Shown: positions 53,860-64,000 of the stretch, piece by piece
Layout of the letters: each line of letters starts with the position of its first letter
Numbering within the stretch: the first letter of the stretch is position 1
From: Episyrphus balteatus
Taxonomy: Eukaryota > Arthropoda > Insecta > Diptera > Syrphidae
Assembly: GCF_945859705.1 (NCBI RefSeq)
Contig: NC_079136.1
Span: 97,029,120 to 97,093,119, forward strand
DNA length: 64,000 bases
Direction of reading: 5' to 3'
Notes under the pieces: generated by a model
What the model was told of the DNA's origin: nothing
What the model saw: the letters and a program-made list of their open reading frames with translations, nothing else
Databases searched by the model: none
Position numbers and translations under genes: made by a program

Positions 53860-54135
53860 CAATGTCAGTAGTAGTTGGTGGACCAGGACGTGTGAAAATT
53901 TTGGATGGGATGTATGCCTTGTATTCCTTTGAGGTCACGGCGGTGTTATTTAAGGATTTTTAATGGGTTTGTGTTTTGTTTGAGGTGGCCGCCTTGGCGC
54001 CGCCGCCGCCGGCCGCTGCGCTATGGGTAATTGTGGAATTTAAATTAAAAAAATGCATTGCCGCGGCGGAGATTTGAACCGGGAACCTATGGCGTGTCGG
54101 GTGTGTGACACTTGTACTAGGCTATCGGGCTAGTT
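53860..54135 (-). mobile_element. tRNA-derived SINE
   Basis: On the minus strand, 54135 to 54061 resembles a tRNA: an A-box-like TAGCCTAGTACAAG, a GTGTC/GACAC anticodon-type stem and a B-box GGTTCAAATC. A GC-rich body with a (CCG)n run (54015-53998) follows, then unrelated sequence. The GC content contrasts sharply with the surroundings. The 3' end and target duplication were not determined. Confidence 0.5.
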
Positions 54136-55404
54136 GTAGTTTGATGCGTCTATAGTATATTTAGTTAAAAAAAAAGTTATTTATAGAATCTTTTGGTATG
54201 TTTGCCGAGTAGTTGCTGGTTGTGAAAAATCTATTTATGTGTGGTTTCTAATAAGAAATTTGGTTACATATTTGATTTAAAGGGGATGTTGATGCATTGA
54301 GAAAAAAGAAGAACATTTGGATTGTATGTAGCTCGATATTGGAGTGTAAATTAAAGTGCGAAGCAGCAGACGCATCGGAATATGATCAATTGAAAAATGC
54401 ATTTGTGCCACCTCCGCCGCGTGCTGCAGCGATGAATATTTTTTGGAGTTAAATAAATTTGTAGAATCTTCTGATGATGACTGCATTTTTTTTTAATTTT
54501 AAGGCCGATGCATCTTGAAAAAAAAATATTATTTTTATGCCTAAAACTCAATTTTGTTTGTATTCAGTAAAGTAATAATTTATTTCCTTATGTAGGTATT
54601 GAGATTACATAGTTTAAGCCATTTAACAAATATCTGATTTTTTTTCGTTTGAAGAACTTTTTCAATTAGGAATGTGTCGGGAAATTTCGTTTTTTGTAGT
54701 TCAAGTTCGTAGAATCCACCCTTAAGACTGGGTTCCCTTTTTCAGCAAAGTCAAATCTCATGTAAAAGCATTTGTGTGTATTAGTGAATGTGTTTCGCTC
54801 TCTCGCCATCGAATTCTCTGGTTTTTTACTCTCAGGATGTTGGTTATGGTTTTCATTCATTGTCTCTTTGTGAGATCGCCATCGCACTCACGCGTGCGGG
54901 GTGACATGCAAATGGATGTAGGTATACTACATAGATCTTTATATGGATATGGTGTTTGTGGACGAAAACTGGTTTGAAATTCAATATTTTCATGAAAGAT
55001 TTCTGGAGTGTATACCTATTTATTTTTGAAATGAAAACTTGTTTCCATGTTGCTGTTGTGGATGGCATTTGAGTTTTTTGTGTATCAGAGAAATTTTTTG
55101 CATTATAATAATAATTATAGTTGTTCAGCGGAGAAGCAGGTAGAGGCAGGGATGGGACTTTGCTGCAATTGCAGTAGATCTACTGCATTTTCTTCAAGAA
55201 ACAAATCTACTGCCTTTAAATAAAATCTACTGCACTTTTTGCTTTACAAAAAAAAAAAAAATATCAGCCTATTGTGAGTTTCATGTGAACAAGATTTCAC
55301 CCGAAAAAAATTTAATTTTACTTTTATTTCTATTATGAGTTCCGTGAGGAAAGTTGTTGACGTTCAGAAAACTCCCCGTATTTTGTTCAGGTAATGTGCG
55401 AGGT
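54136..55404. other. Non-coding stretch, partly duplicated
   Basis: No convincing ORF. 54870-55020 (cgcactcacgcgtgcggggt, gacatgcaaatggatgta) is weakly repeated at 56495-56640 (cacgcgcgtgccggctgaca). A cagggatgggactttg at 55148 looks like a hAT end but has no partner. Confidence 0.4.
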
Positions 55405-55876
55405 AGTGTTTGCCAGAGCCTGCTATTTATCGCCAAACAAGCTCCTTGAACATTTCACACGCTACTTAAAATTTTGATTTCCGATTTATCGGAATTTGGC
55501 CTTTTAATTTTGAACTTGGCGACTTAAGGCTCCTTTGAAATCAAAGCATTTTACAACAAAAATTTATTAAAGATGTGAACAGAGATAACCAATTTGCATA
55601 CACTATTCATTATTGACTACTACTAATTTAATTTCATGCCCGTCAATGAGCATAAAAACCATAATATACAAATAGGTATCAAATAGGTATGAAAAAAAAA
55701 AAATTTTACTTGAGGTCTAATATGCAAAATTTTTCAGAAAATTAAAAAAAAAATCAAAAATCTCATAGCAAAACAAAACTATATGCGTTTTTTATGCCAT
55801 ATTTTAAAAAGGCTATTTTTGGCTCCAAGATTTTTCAAAATCGGCTCCTTGCTTCTAAAATATTCTGGCAACACTC
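55405..55876. mobile_element. hAT-type MITE (472 bp)
   Basis: The ends agtgtttgccaga and tctggcaacactc are inverted, flanked by 8-bp tgcgaggt (55397-55404, 55877-55884); the direct repeat extends by chance to 11 bp. CAGTGTTGCCA-type ends and the 8-bp duplication fit hAT. No ORF. 55885-56740 has no recognised gene. Confidence 0.75.
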
Positions 55877-56740
55877 TGCGAGGTAGTCGACAGATCTCTT
55901 CTCACTTAAAATTTAGTGGCGAACAAAGAACTAGTCTTGCCGTTATTAAAATTCCATGCGAACAAAAATGCTTCGTGTGGAAAATTTCCACGTGAATCTC
56001 ATGTAAAAATATTATCAGCATATTATTTATATTATTTGTTTGATCGTTCTTCTGAATGCAGTCAATCTCACCACCACTTTTTGAAAAAGTACAAAAGTGA
56101 AAATATTTTTTTTCTGGCTAGCGCAATTGTTTTGTTGAAAAGAGTATACAAATTGTTTATTAGACCAAAAAGTAAGCTTTCTTCATCATTTGTTTTAATT
56201 TTTCAACCCGAAAAACTATAGAAAAATGTGTTTGAAAATTTTCACTTTTGTACTTTTTCACTTTTTGAGCCAATGTAGTTAAGCCTTATAATTTTGGTAT
56301 AATTTATTTCAATTCGTTAAATACTAACGTGAATATACTTATACATTTATACATAATACTTAAATCTAAATTTATTACTATTTTATATCTATTTATTATT
56401 TATTAGTTTGTATAAAAATATGAGTAGATGCGCAGAAGGATTGGTTTTCAGGTTCTTGCTCACTTTTCAGTTGTTCTTCGTTGAGCAATTTTTTATCTCG
56501 CACACGCGCGTGCCGGCTGACATGGAAATGTATTTACTTACAATACATATATAGAATGTTTAGGTTCTTATCTATATGTTGTTTGAGGATGGACTCGATA
56601 TCAATCCAATTTACTTTCAACACCTTTTTAATAAAGATTTTTTTAGAGTCACCAATGCAATGAACTCAGTTGAATCGATTTTGTTTTTTATTTACCTATA
56701 CCTACATTATTAGGAAACAAAAATAAGGCAGCATTAATAA

Positions 56741-57384
56741 CACTGGTCAACAAAATTGAACTTTTTTTTTGCCACAAGAACCAAGATATACTTTTCTATA
56801 GGTTTTTGATATGCTGAACTCGAATCTGAAGTCAAAAAAAATTTGATTGGCCTCCGTTTTTGAGATATAACAGTTATAAAATGCTGAAAAACGTCATTTT
56901 GGCTCTTTTCTAGCTTCTGTTTTTATGTGGGGTAATTCATTATAAACAAATTTGTTGCCAATAGCATTTTTCTGATTGCGCATTCGAGTTCAGCAACTCA
57001 AAAACCTTTAAAAAAGTATATTTTGGTTCTTGTGGCAAAAAAAGTTTAATTTGTTTGGCCAGTGCTATTTCTGAGTCAAAGACCACTCCTTAAATTTTAA
57101 ATATCTCGGGAAGTAAAAAAGATATCGGAAAGATTTAAACATTTTTTGAAAGAATAAAACCAGTTCTTATAGGAACCGTTACAATTTTTTTCATAAGGAA
57201 CTACCCCACATAAAAACATAACCTCGAAAACAGCCAAAATGACGTTTTTCGGTATTTTCTAACGGTAATATTTCAAAAACGGAGGCCAATAAACATTTTC
57301 TGACTTCAGATTCGAGTTCAGCATATCAAAAACATATAGAAAAGTATATTTTGGTTCTTGTGGCAAAAAGCTTGTTGACCAGTG
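56741..57384. mobile_element. CACTGGTCAACA foldback MITE, composite
   Basis: The ends CACTGGTCAACAA and TTGTTGACCAGTG (with variants), about 110 bp long and inverted, are flanked by taa (56738-56740, 57385-57387). A third end-like copy (GGCCAGTG) lies inside at about 57057-57064, so one arm appears duplicated. No coding sequence. The superfamily is uncertain (CACTA/Chapaev-like ends, TAA target). Confidence 0.65.
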
Positions 57385-59768
57385 TAACTTATAAGTTACT
57401 TTTTTTAAACCTTGAAATTAATTTTTCAACTATGTAATCAAAGTTTAGGGAAGTTTTCAAAAATAATTTTCAAGCTCAACACTTTGAAAAAAAAAATGAT
57501 CTATTTTTTCAAACTGATATTTTATTTATAAGGAAACATACTGAGCATCTTCACCTATTCAAAACTATTTCTATAAATACCATCAGGTGCATTCTAACCA
57601 CAAATACACTTATATAACCCTTTACACATTCCCCCGCGAAAATATAACTATTATACCTACAAACCTACAAAAAAAAACCGAATCCGCAACATATAAACAA
57701 AGACTATGAAAAACAAAACGATATATTTATATTAACCCCGCACGCACGCGCGAGTGTAGTATAATAAACAATACAACCCAGAAATCAACCTAAATATAGA
57801 AATCAATCATTGTGCACAAGCACATGTCAAATGTCAATACACATTTTTACACACAAACAAATGCATACCACATATCTAATCCTTTACCTATATCCCCGCA
57901 CGAGCGATGTGAATATTACACAATGCAAAGAATTTCGCTGACACCAAAAAAAAAAAAACCCAAAAGTGTCAACTCGCAACCGCGGGTGCGATATTATAAA
58001 CAGGAAATGAATTGTTAGAAAAAAACCCAAGAGTCAACAAGAACAAAACAACCCTTTTTGAAAACAAAAGATAATGATCTTGCAAAAAATATCGACTATC
58101 TACCTACTCTCTGCAGCATCTTCATAATTTCATGAATGATTTCTGCCTGCCTGAGTGAGGAAATAGGAAACAAAAAAAAAAAAGTACATATTATGTAAAC
58201 ACAAAAAACAAAAACAAAATAAAACGAGAAAATGAGAGCGCAAGAGCAAGTTTTTTTTCAATAAATAGAAAAGAACAGAAAAAAAGAGTTCATCAGCGCC
58301 AGCTTATGCGTGGCATTCTTTTGAACTAAATTTGCATGTGTGCGTGATCAATGGAATTTTCAAAGTAAAAAAAGCTAAAATAGACACTTTTTCAACAATT
58401 TATATTAAAAATACTGTGAGCAAAAATATATATTTTTTTTTTGAAACTGATTTGAAATATAATGAAAAAAAATAATAAAAATAAATTGTGGATGCTTTGA
58501 CTGCCCCTTCCTCAAAAACAGAATGCAAATATTGGTTTATTAAAATCAAATTTTTAGTGTGTAAATAAAAAAAATATTTTTTTTTGGCAAACGGGTTGCA
58601 TGAACAACTTTATTAACTTCTCATTAAAAAATACAAAAACATTTTAAAAAATAATCACGCTTTGCCCCACGACCAAAATGCTAAAAAAGTGCATTTTGAC
58701 ACCTTTCCTTCAAATTAACCGTTCAAACTAACTTCAAATTAAATTTTAGAAATTTTATTGGATTCTCCTAATTTCCCTTTATTGTTTTCTTTTTGTTTCA
58801 TCTAAAAACACTAATAAACGGTAAAGTTATTCTAAGAAGAGTGAGTAAAAAAACATGAAATTACAACAAATTAACGAAGCTTTTTTTCTAATAAAAAAAA
58901 AAAAAAAAAAAATCTGTTTCGCGTACTGCATGAAAACACATTTGATCATTATAAAACAAAAAAAAAATAAATAAAAAGTTTATAAACAACGGTGCCCCAA
59001 CCAAAATTCTGATTCAATCTAAATTTGCAGGAAAAAAAATCATTTTCGACCCTTATAAAAATCGCACAAGAAATGTTTCTAAAATTTAAATGATGCAAAA
59101 ATATTTGTACGTTTATTACCTTTTCAAAAAAGTACGTTTCATAAGATTATCTTATAAACTGCAAAAGTTATACAACAATTAGTCAACCGTCTTCCATTAA
59201 AATGCTATGGAAACCCCCCCTTAATTGGGGTACCTTCATAATCTTCTAGTAGATTTGAGAGGATTTGTTTTGTAAGAAGATTGAGCGTACTTATACACTT
59301 GTGCATGTGCATATCAACTTCTCGGGTGTACTATGGATGAGATGCAGTCATCGAAAAGGAACTGAGAATGTGGTCACTGTTGATCGCTATTACCATGGAC
59401 ATTAAAATCACTAGGAATCAAATTAAATTTTTGAGGGTGATTGAACTGAACGATGAGTCTCTTCAACCGACTATTATATTGTTTTTCATATGATATGGGT
59501 ACAAATTTTCTTAAATGAGAAATCAGAGTTTATTTTGTTTAAAAATTTCACATACTTTGAAACTCAAGAGGTGTGTGAAAATATGTTAAGTGGTTTCGTA
59601 GATTTCCTATGACTATTATTTTTGTTAAAGGAATGAGGAGATTGAGCATGAACTTATGCATATCAACTTATATCTTGGCATGCTGTAGATGAAATTTAGT
59701 CATAAAAATTTAATTTGAAATTTGATTTTTCATCGTTACTAGTTAGTTATTATACCATAAATAATACA
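57385..59768. other. AT-rich non-coding stretch
   Basis: Homopolymer-rich with no convincing ORF. agattgagcgtacttatac and gcatatcaactt...tgatgagatgcagtcat at 59277-59357 are echoed at 59637-59710. A low-complexity (A)n run is at 58897-58911. Confidence 0.4.
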
Positions 59769-60276
59769 TGTTAAGTAAACATTTAAAGTAACATTTTAAG
59801 TAACCATATGACCAATAGTATTATTACATTGCATTGTTGCTGACACGATGGGAAATGATTTCTTACCAGTTCCCACTGAGTGTTCTTTTTAAGTATAATT
59901 ATGTATACCTACTTATTTTTGTATTCTATCACCCATTTTTACCTTTCCTACCATATCATATTTCCACCCAACTCCTACTTCTGCGTGAGACCAGACGAAA
60001 TAAGATCATTTAATAAAAGTTCAATGTTTAGTCTCACGCGCTGAGTGTTCATTATGCTGACTTGTCATTTTTGGCAAAGTACCTTTGAATGATCGGCATA
60101 ATGGGCACTCGCTGTCCAACCACTTTCAAGTGAACATCTTATTCAAATAAAATTGTAATCAATATTAATAAGAAAATATAAGTCATCTTATTCAAATAAA
60201 ATTGTAATCAATATTAATAAGAAAATATAAGTGTTTGTATTTCATTAACATACAAGGTTCTAAAGTTTAAAGAACA
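59769..60276 (+). repeat. BEL/Pao 5' LTR
   Basis: It begins TGTTAAGTAAACA and ends TTTAAAGAACA, TG...CA ends, 508 bp. It contains a 49-bp tandem duplication (catcttattcaaataaaatt) at about 60134-60232. The primer site follows after two bases. 59748-60076 is repeated inverted at 62418-62760, and a fragment occurs at 19566-19715. Confidence 0.8.
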
Positions 60277-60278
60277 TT

Positions 60279-60296
60279 TGGCGACAGTGACAGGAC
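60279..60296 (+). other. tRNA-Arg primer-binding site
   Basis: tggcgacagtgacaggac differs at one base from the tRNA-Arg site at 11115. Confidence 0.7.
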
Positions 60297-60430
60297 CTAC
60301 TAAAAGAGTTTAGTGGCCTGTAAATAAAATAAAATAAAATAAAATAAAAGAAACAGTGTTGTGAAGTGAGTCGTTATCAAGAAGTTCATTTCAATTACTA
60401 ACAATTCAATATAAAAATTCAATAATTAAA

Positions 60431-62430
60431 ATGGTGGCTACAATAGAGGAACTTACCAATCAGCAAGAAGCTGTAGGAAAAGAAATCTGTACACTTGCTC
60501 GCAATTACGGAAAGGATAGTCCAGGAAGAAAAACCCTGGATTATTTAAATGCGCGGTGGACAAGATTAAATGAATTATGGGAAGTATTCGACAATGTTGA
60601 TAGCGAGATAAGAGACAATTATCCGCAGGTAACTGAACACGAATACTTCACTAAAGGTTTTTACGATGGGGTAAAAAAAATTCATGATGGAATGAAAGAT
60701 GACATCATCAAGCGGTTTGCAGTAGCGGAAGAAGAAAAATCTGATGGGGTTATAGAGGAGACCGCAGCAGTCCATCCTCAGCCGGAGCAGCTAAAAGGAA
60801 CCCTCGAAGGACCAGCAGCGGTTAAGCCCCCAGCAGGGCATTCAGAGGGAGTTACCGCAGCAATTTCCAAATTTAACATACCACCAGGGCTGACAATAAA
60901 GCCCACTTTAACAGATGACACCAGTGTAAAGGTCAACAGGATGACTACGGATAGCAAATTCCGATTACTCTGCAAAATATTTCAAGGAGGTCTTAATAAG
61001 TGCCCATTGAAATTGCGGGAAACTTTACCGCAGCAATTTAACCAAAAAACCAAAACTCTTATGACCAATTGGGATGAAGTAACAACGGCGTATAGACGAC
61101 TTGGAGGCGATGCAGCTATAGAAGATATACAGCTTTACTTTGAACTCCAGGATGAATTAGATTTGAGGATGACCTGGCTACCAACAAATACATTGCCAGC
61201 TGAAACATCAGCTCAAATGAATCAAGGAGGAGCAACAACAATTAAGCTTCCAAAAATTGAGATACCCAAATTCGATGGAAGCTATCTTAATTGGCCGCAG
61301 TTCTTCGATCTATACAAACAAATGGTGCACAACCAACCAATTGCACCGGCTCAAAAATTATACTTTTTGAAGACAAATCTTACTGGAGATGCCCAAAACC
61401 TGATTCAACATTTCCATGCCACTGATGACAATTATGAATTGGCTTGGAACACTCTAGTTGACAGGTTCAACAACAAGCGGTTGCTGTTATCCGCTCAGTT
61501 AAGCCGATAGTTCCAATCAAATACCATCGTAGACACTGTCAGAAGTCTCAAGAGGCTGCATGATACCACAAAGGAAGTCATTCAAGCCATCAACAATCTC
61601 GGCTATGACACCAGTGGATGGGACCCATTAGTTGTACATCTATTGCTGGAAAAAATGGACAAAGACACCCGAATGCTTTTCGAGGAATCCCTACAAGCAC
61701 CAAGAATAACACCAACTCTAACCCAATTACTGGAATTTGTCGAATGCAGGTTCCAAGCACTGGAGACGGTGAAACCAGATGAAAGGAAGAAAGCGGTAAC
61801 CACCGCATCTGAAAATAGGGAAGTTTCAAATTGTCCATATTGTAAAACTAATAATCATAAGATCTTTAATTGTAAAAAATTTATTAATCTTTCAGTTGAG
61901 GATCGCAATCAGCAGGTGCGGAAGCTTCAACTTTGCACCAACTGTTTGCAAGGACATCGTTTCCCATCGTGTCAACAGCAACGTAGATGCAAGGTTTGCA
62001 ACGGGAAACACAACACTTTACTACACTATCCAAATAAAAAAGATGTCAACGTAAAAAACCCAGCATCCGGTAAGTGTGATAATATTATTGGTCGGGTGGG
62101 TGAGTTTCCTTCAGGGTCCCATAATAACAATTCTCTAGGGGTCGTATTAAAGGGTCGCGAGGTATATCTCGCCACGGCGATTGTGAACGTCGTGAGTTCA
62201 AAAGGAACGCGTATTCCTTGTCGTGCTATGTTAGACTCGGGATCTCAATTACATTTTATTACAACATCCCTAGCCCAGCAGTTAGGGAACATAAAGCGAA
62301 GAAAGGACATTCCGATTAGCGGAATTGGAGGCAGGGAAAGTCAGGCCAATTTCGTAATAAATGTTCATTTAGAATCCAGAACTTCATCATATAAAAGAAT
62401 TATTGAGACCAGTATAATGCCAAAAATGAC
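60431..62430 (+). pseudogene. gag: BEL/Pao gag-protease, one in-frame TAG
   Basis: ATG 60431 lies 135 bp after the primer site. The same frame runs to about 62430 with a single TAG at 61508-61510. It contains an N-terminal helical region (TLDYLNARWTRLNELWEVF, HEYFTKGFYDGVKKI), a Pro/Ala/Glu linker and a capsid start (IKLPKIEIPKFDGSYLNWPQ). Past the TAG come HDTTKEVIQAINNLGYDTSG, zinc knuckles (CPYCKTNNHKIFNCKKF, CTNCLQGHRFPSCQ, CKVCNGKHNTLLH) and a protease with the catalytic DSG (AMLDSGSQLHFIT) and PISGIGG. It is cut by an inverted LTR at 62418. It would form particles and mature them. RT and integrase are absent. Confidence 0.85.
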
Positions 62431-62760
62431 AAGTCAGCATAATGAACACTCAGCGCGTGAGACTAAACATTGAACTTTTATTAAATGATCTTATTTCGTC
62501 TGGTCTCACGCAGAAGTAGGAGTTGGGTGGAAATATGATATGGTAGGAAAGGTAAAAATGGGTGATAGAATACAAAAATAAGTAGGTATACATAATTATA
62601 CTTAAAAAGAACACTCAGTGGGAACTGGTAAGAAATCATTTCCCATCGTGTCAGCAACAATGCAATGTAATAATACTATTGGTCATATGGTTACTTAAAA
62701 TGTTACTTAAAATGTTTACTAAACAATACATTTTATGTTTCCTTTTCATATGAATGTATA
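62418..62760 (-). repeat. Inverted copy of the BEL LTR 5' part
   Basis: gccaaaaatgacaagtcagc at 62418 begins a near-perfect reverse complement of 60076 back to about 59745. A copied LTR end thus faces the 5' LTR across the gag. 62761-63030 shows no repeat match. Confidence 0.9.
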
Positions 62761-62932
62761 TTTTGATTATGAGTACTCTTGAATATGTCACTGTGACCTA
62801 GAATCGTTCTGTTTTGGATTATATGTTTGAAATCTTGGACTAGCCTGTAGGATCACAAACCATGAACAAATTATATTGGTTTTCTAAGATTAGAGTGGGA
62901 ATGACATAGACATTTTGGGGAAAGGAACTTAG

Positions 62933-62939
62933 TATAAAG
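62933..62939 (+). promoter_or_regulatory. TATA box upstream of the 106-codon ORF
   Basis: tataaag lies 107 bp upstream of ATG 63040, in a plausible core promoter position. Inferred. Confidence 0.35.
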
Positions 62940-63039
62940 AGTAGAGCATTTTCAAAATTAAAAATTATTCTTTTGAATACGTCAAAGTGTAAACTTCTCT
63001 ATTTTCATTTTTGAATTTATTTAAAATCTTAAAAAAAAA

Positions 63040-63360
63040 ATGTCAGGATTCTTAAACAAACTTAAGTCGAAGGTAACAACCACTCAACCTAAAAAGGTTG
63101 TATCCTCAAAGAGGAAAATTTATAAAAGGCTGGTCCAGCTCAAGAAAAAATATAACATAGTTCGGGGCTTTAGACGAGATTCGGAAAATGGTCCCTCCAT
63201 CATGCTGGAGTTAGACGACTATGAGGTTTACCTCCCTAAAAGGTGCAGCAACCAAATGGATGATGAGGATATAGAGGGGTTGGCTAATTTAGCCTTTGAA
63301 GTTGTGGCCCCATATGGCCACAACTCTTTTCAACATAGATTTCCACGAGAAGGAAAGTAA
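63040..63360 (+). CDS. Intact small ORF with LPKR signature, function unknown
   Basis: An uninterrupted 106-codon ORF starts at ATG 63040 after an A-rich leader and ends at TAA 63358-63360. The N-terminal third is Lys/Arg-rich (residues 8-50, including KRKIYKRLVQLKKKYNIVRG). A compact acidic/hydrophobic part follows with IMLELDDYEVYLPKR (54-68), DDEDIEGLANLAFEVV (74-89) and PYGHNSFQ. The layout recalls small proteins with an LPKR/LPxR signature that recur near mobile DNA in arthropod genomes, perhaps nucleic-acid-binding, but I cannot name the family. No membrane segment or signal peptide. It is unlike the neighbouring relics because it has no breaks. A consensus splice donor starts two bases after the stop. 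Confidence 0.6.
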   Translation: MSGFLNKLKSKVTTTQPKKVVSSKRKIYKRLVQLKKKYNIVRGFRRDSENGPSIMLELDDYEVYLPKRCSNQMDDEDIEGLANLAFEVVAPYGHNSFQHRFPREGK

Positions 63361-63361
63361 G

Positions 63362-63601
63362 GTAAGTTACCTATACAGATATAATTTTATACTTATATGT
63401 TGTTGAAAGTATCAACAGGAACACCAACAAAACCCAACACCAAATTTCCACGGCAATCATAGCAGTCTCAGTATGCTGAGTCACAACAAAATACTTTGAC
63501 TATAATATTGTGTTACATTAAAGCGCAGTGTCATCAATAGTTTTAATTTTGTTTATTATTTATGTTTTGATTTGCCTTCCGCTTTTTTCTGTCGTTTATA
63601 G
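63362..63601 (+). other. Possible 3' UTR intron
   Basis: AAG/GTAAGT at 63359-63367 and a pyrimidine-rich acceptor (ccttccgcttttttctgtcg then tttatag) ending at 63601 would define a 240-bp intron just after the ORF stop. Inferred from consensus only. Confidence 0.35.
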
Positions 63602-63639
63602 GTCAACCAAAAGTAATACATATATTATTAGTAAGCATA

Positions 63640-63810
63640 AGTTATAATGAACTATGTTTCAAAATACCGTTAAGCAATATCTGCAATGAAGTTATATGAA
63701 ACTAAGCATAAATTGTAGTATAAATAGCAGTAAGATTCAATCAATAAATCAGAATAAGTTTTAGTAAAAATTAAACGAGTTCTCTCTCCTTGTATCGATC
63801 CCCCACCAGT
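63640..63810 (+). repeat. Possible LTR end
   Basis: tataaatag at 63719-63727 and aataaa near 63743 are followed by cccccaccagtggtaag (63801-63817), similar to 17850-17868. The LTR start is not determined, and the primer site is not recognised. Confidence 0.4.
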
Positions 63811-63831
63811 GGTAAGATCGGTGTTAGGTAA

Positions 63832-64000
63832 ACAAAATTCATAAATATCGCAACAAAATTGTTGCCAGAATTCGACGGCAAAGTTGACAATTTGAATAAA
63901 TTCATTAATGCTCTAGACTTACTTGAATCAATAAAAGAAACAAACGAGGCAATAGCCATTAAACTAATCAAAACAAAACTGAAACAAACAGTTAGCAGGT
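63832..64000 (+). CDS. gag: gypsy-type gag, N-terminal part, runs off the window
   Basis: The frame open from 63832 to the window end reads LPEFDGKVDNLNKFINALDL, then ESIKETNEAIAIKLIKTKLK. The PEFDG motif followed by a helical segment marks the start of a Ty3/gypsy capsid domain. No ATG is seen in this frame, so the start is unclear. The remainder lies outside the window. Confidence 0.6.

Noticed and set aside
54061..54134. Functional tRNA gene on the minus strand
   Set aside because: The T stem is imperfect, the acceptor stem does not pair and a SINE-like body follows.
55148..55163. hAT element start cagggatgggactttg
   Set aside because: No inverted partner or 8-bp duplication was found downstream.
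57812..58018. 68-codon plus-strand ORF
   Set aside because: Low complexity with no motif, in a stretch with chance ORFs of similar length on both strands.

Overview
This is an AT-rich, eukaryotic, transposon-dense window. I recognise no single-copy host gene, apart from one small intact ORF of unknown role near the right end. The mix of Ty3/gypsy errantiviruses with AGTTAT...ATAACT LTRs and TATA-type 4-bp target duplications, other gypsy lineages, BEL/Pao elements, Jockey-, CR1- and I/LOA-like LINEs, hAT and Transib-like DNA transposons and a tRNA-derived SINE fits insect heterochromatin, most likely a fly. That assignment is inference. Nearly every gene is a retroelement relic with stops, frameshifts or deletions, and elements are nested inside one another.

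Layout. 1-1521: 3' part of a Jockey-type LINE. 1522-9440: an internally deleted gypsy element that runs LTR end, leader, integrase, envelope, Ulp1-like protease ORF, long A-rich 3' region, polypurine tract and LTR. The envelope gene is duplicated with a piece of a different envelope at the junction, and the LTR carries a hAT MITE. 9523-13640: LTR fragments and a BEL relic split by an I/LOA-like LINE. 13600-17460: LINE ORF1, an errantivirus env relic, a gypsy pol fragment split by a solo LTR, and a second leader-to-integrase deletion derivative. 17500-21000: BEL LTR and gag start, further LTR pieces and gypsy fragments. 21200-26580: gypsy element with tRNA-Leu primer site, RT split by an LTR-in-LTR nest, then a second gag-protease copy. 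26600-33370: gag and LTR relics with tRNA-Ser and tRNA-Lys primer sites. 34033-35780: LINE ORF1 and the start of its endonuclease. 35781-38510: BEL LTR, 25-bp minisatellite, truncated gag, 118-bp tandem leader repeats and an env 5' portion. 39000-41800: env tail, LINE ORF1 start, inverted LTR/leader copy, foldback.

41822-53172 is a complete errantivirus by its ends. It has nearly identical LTRs, tata duplications and a tRNA-Lys primer site, with gag, protease, RT/RNase H, integrase and env in order. It is interrupted by two Transib-like MITEs with 5-bp CGNCG duplications, a degenerate hAT element with an 8-bp duplication, and an array of 22-bp palindromes. 53173-59768 is mostly non-coding, with a SINE and two further MITEs. 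59769-62760 is a BEL element with a nearly intact gag-protease followed by an inverted LTR copy. 63040-63360 is an intact 106-codon ORF with an upstream TATA box and a possible 3' UTR intron. The window ends in the start of another gypsy-type gag.

The most unusual items are the envelope plus Ulp1-like ORF arrangement, the chimeric envelope, the young errantivirus already carrying several DNA transposons, and the small intact ORF.
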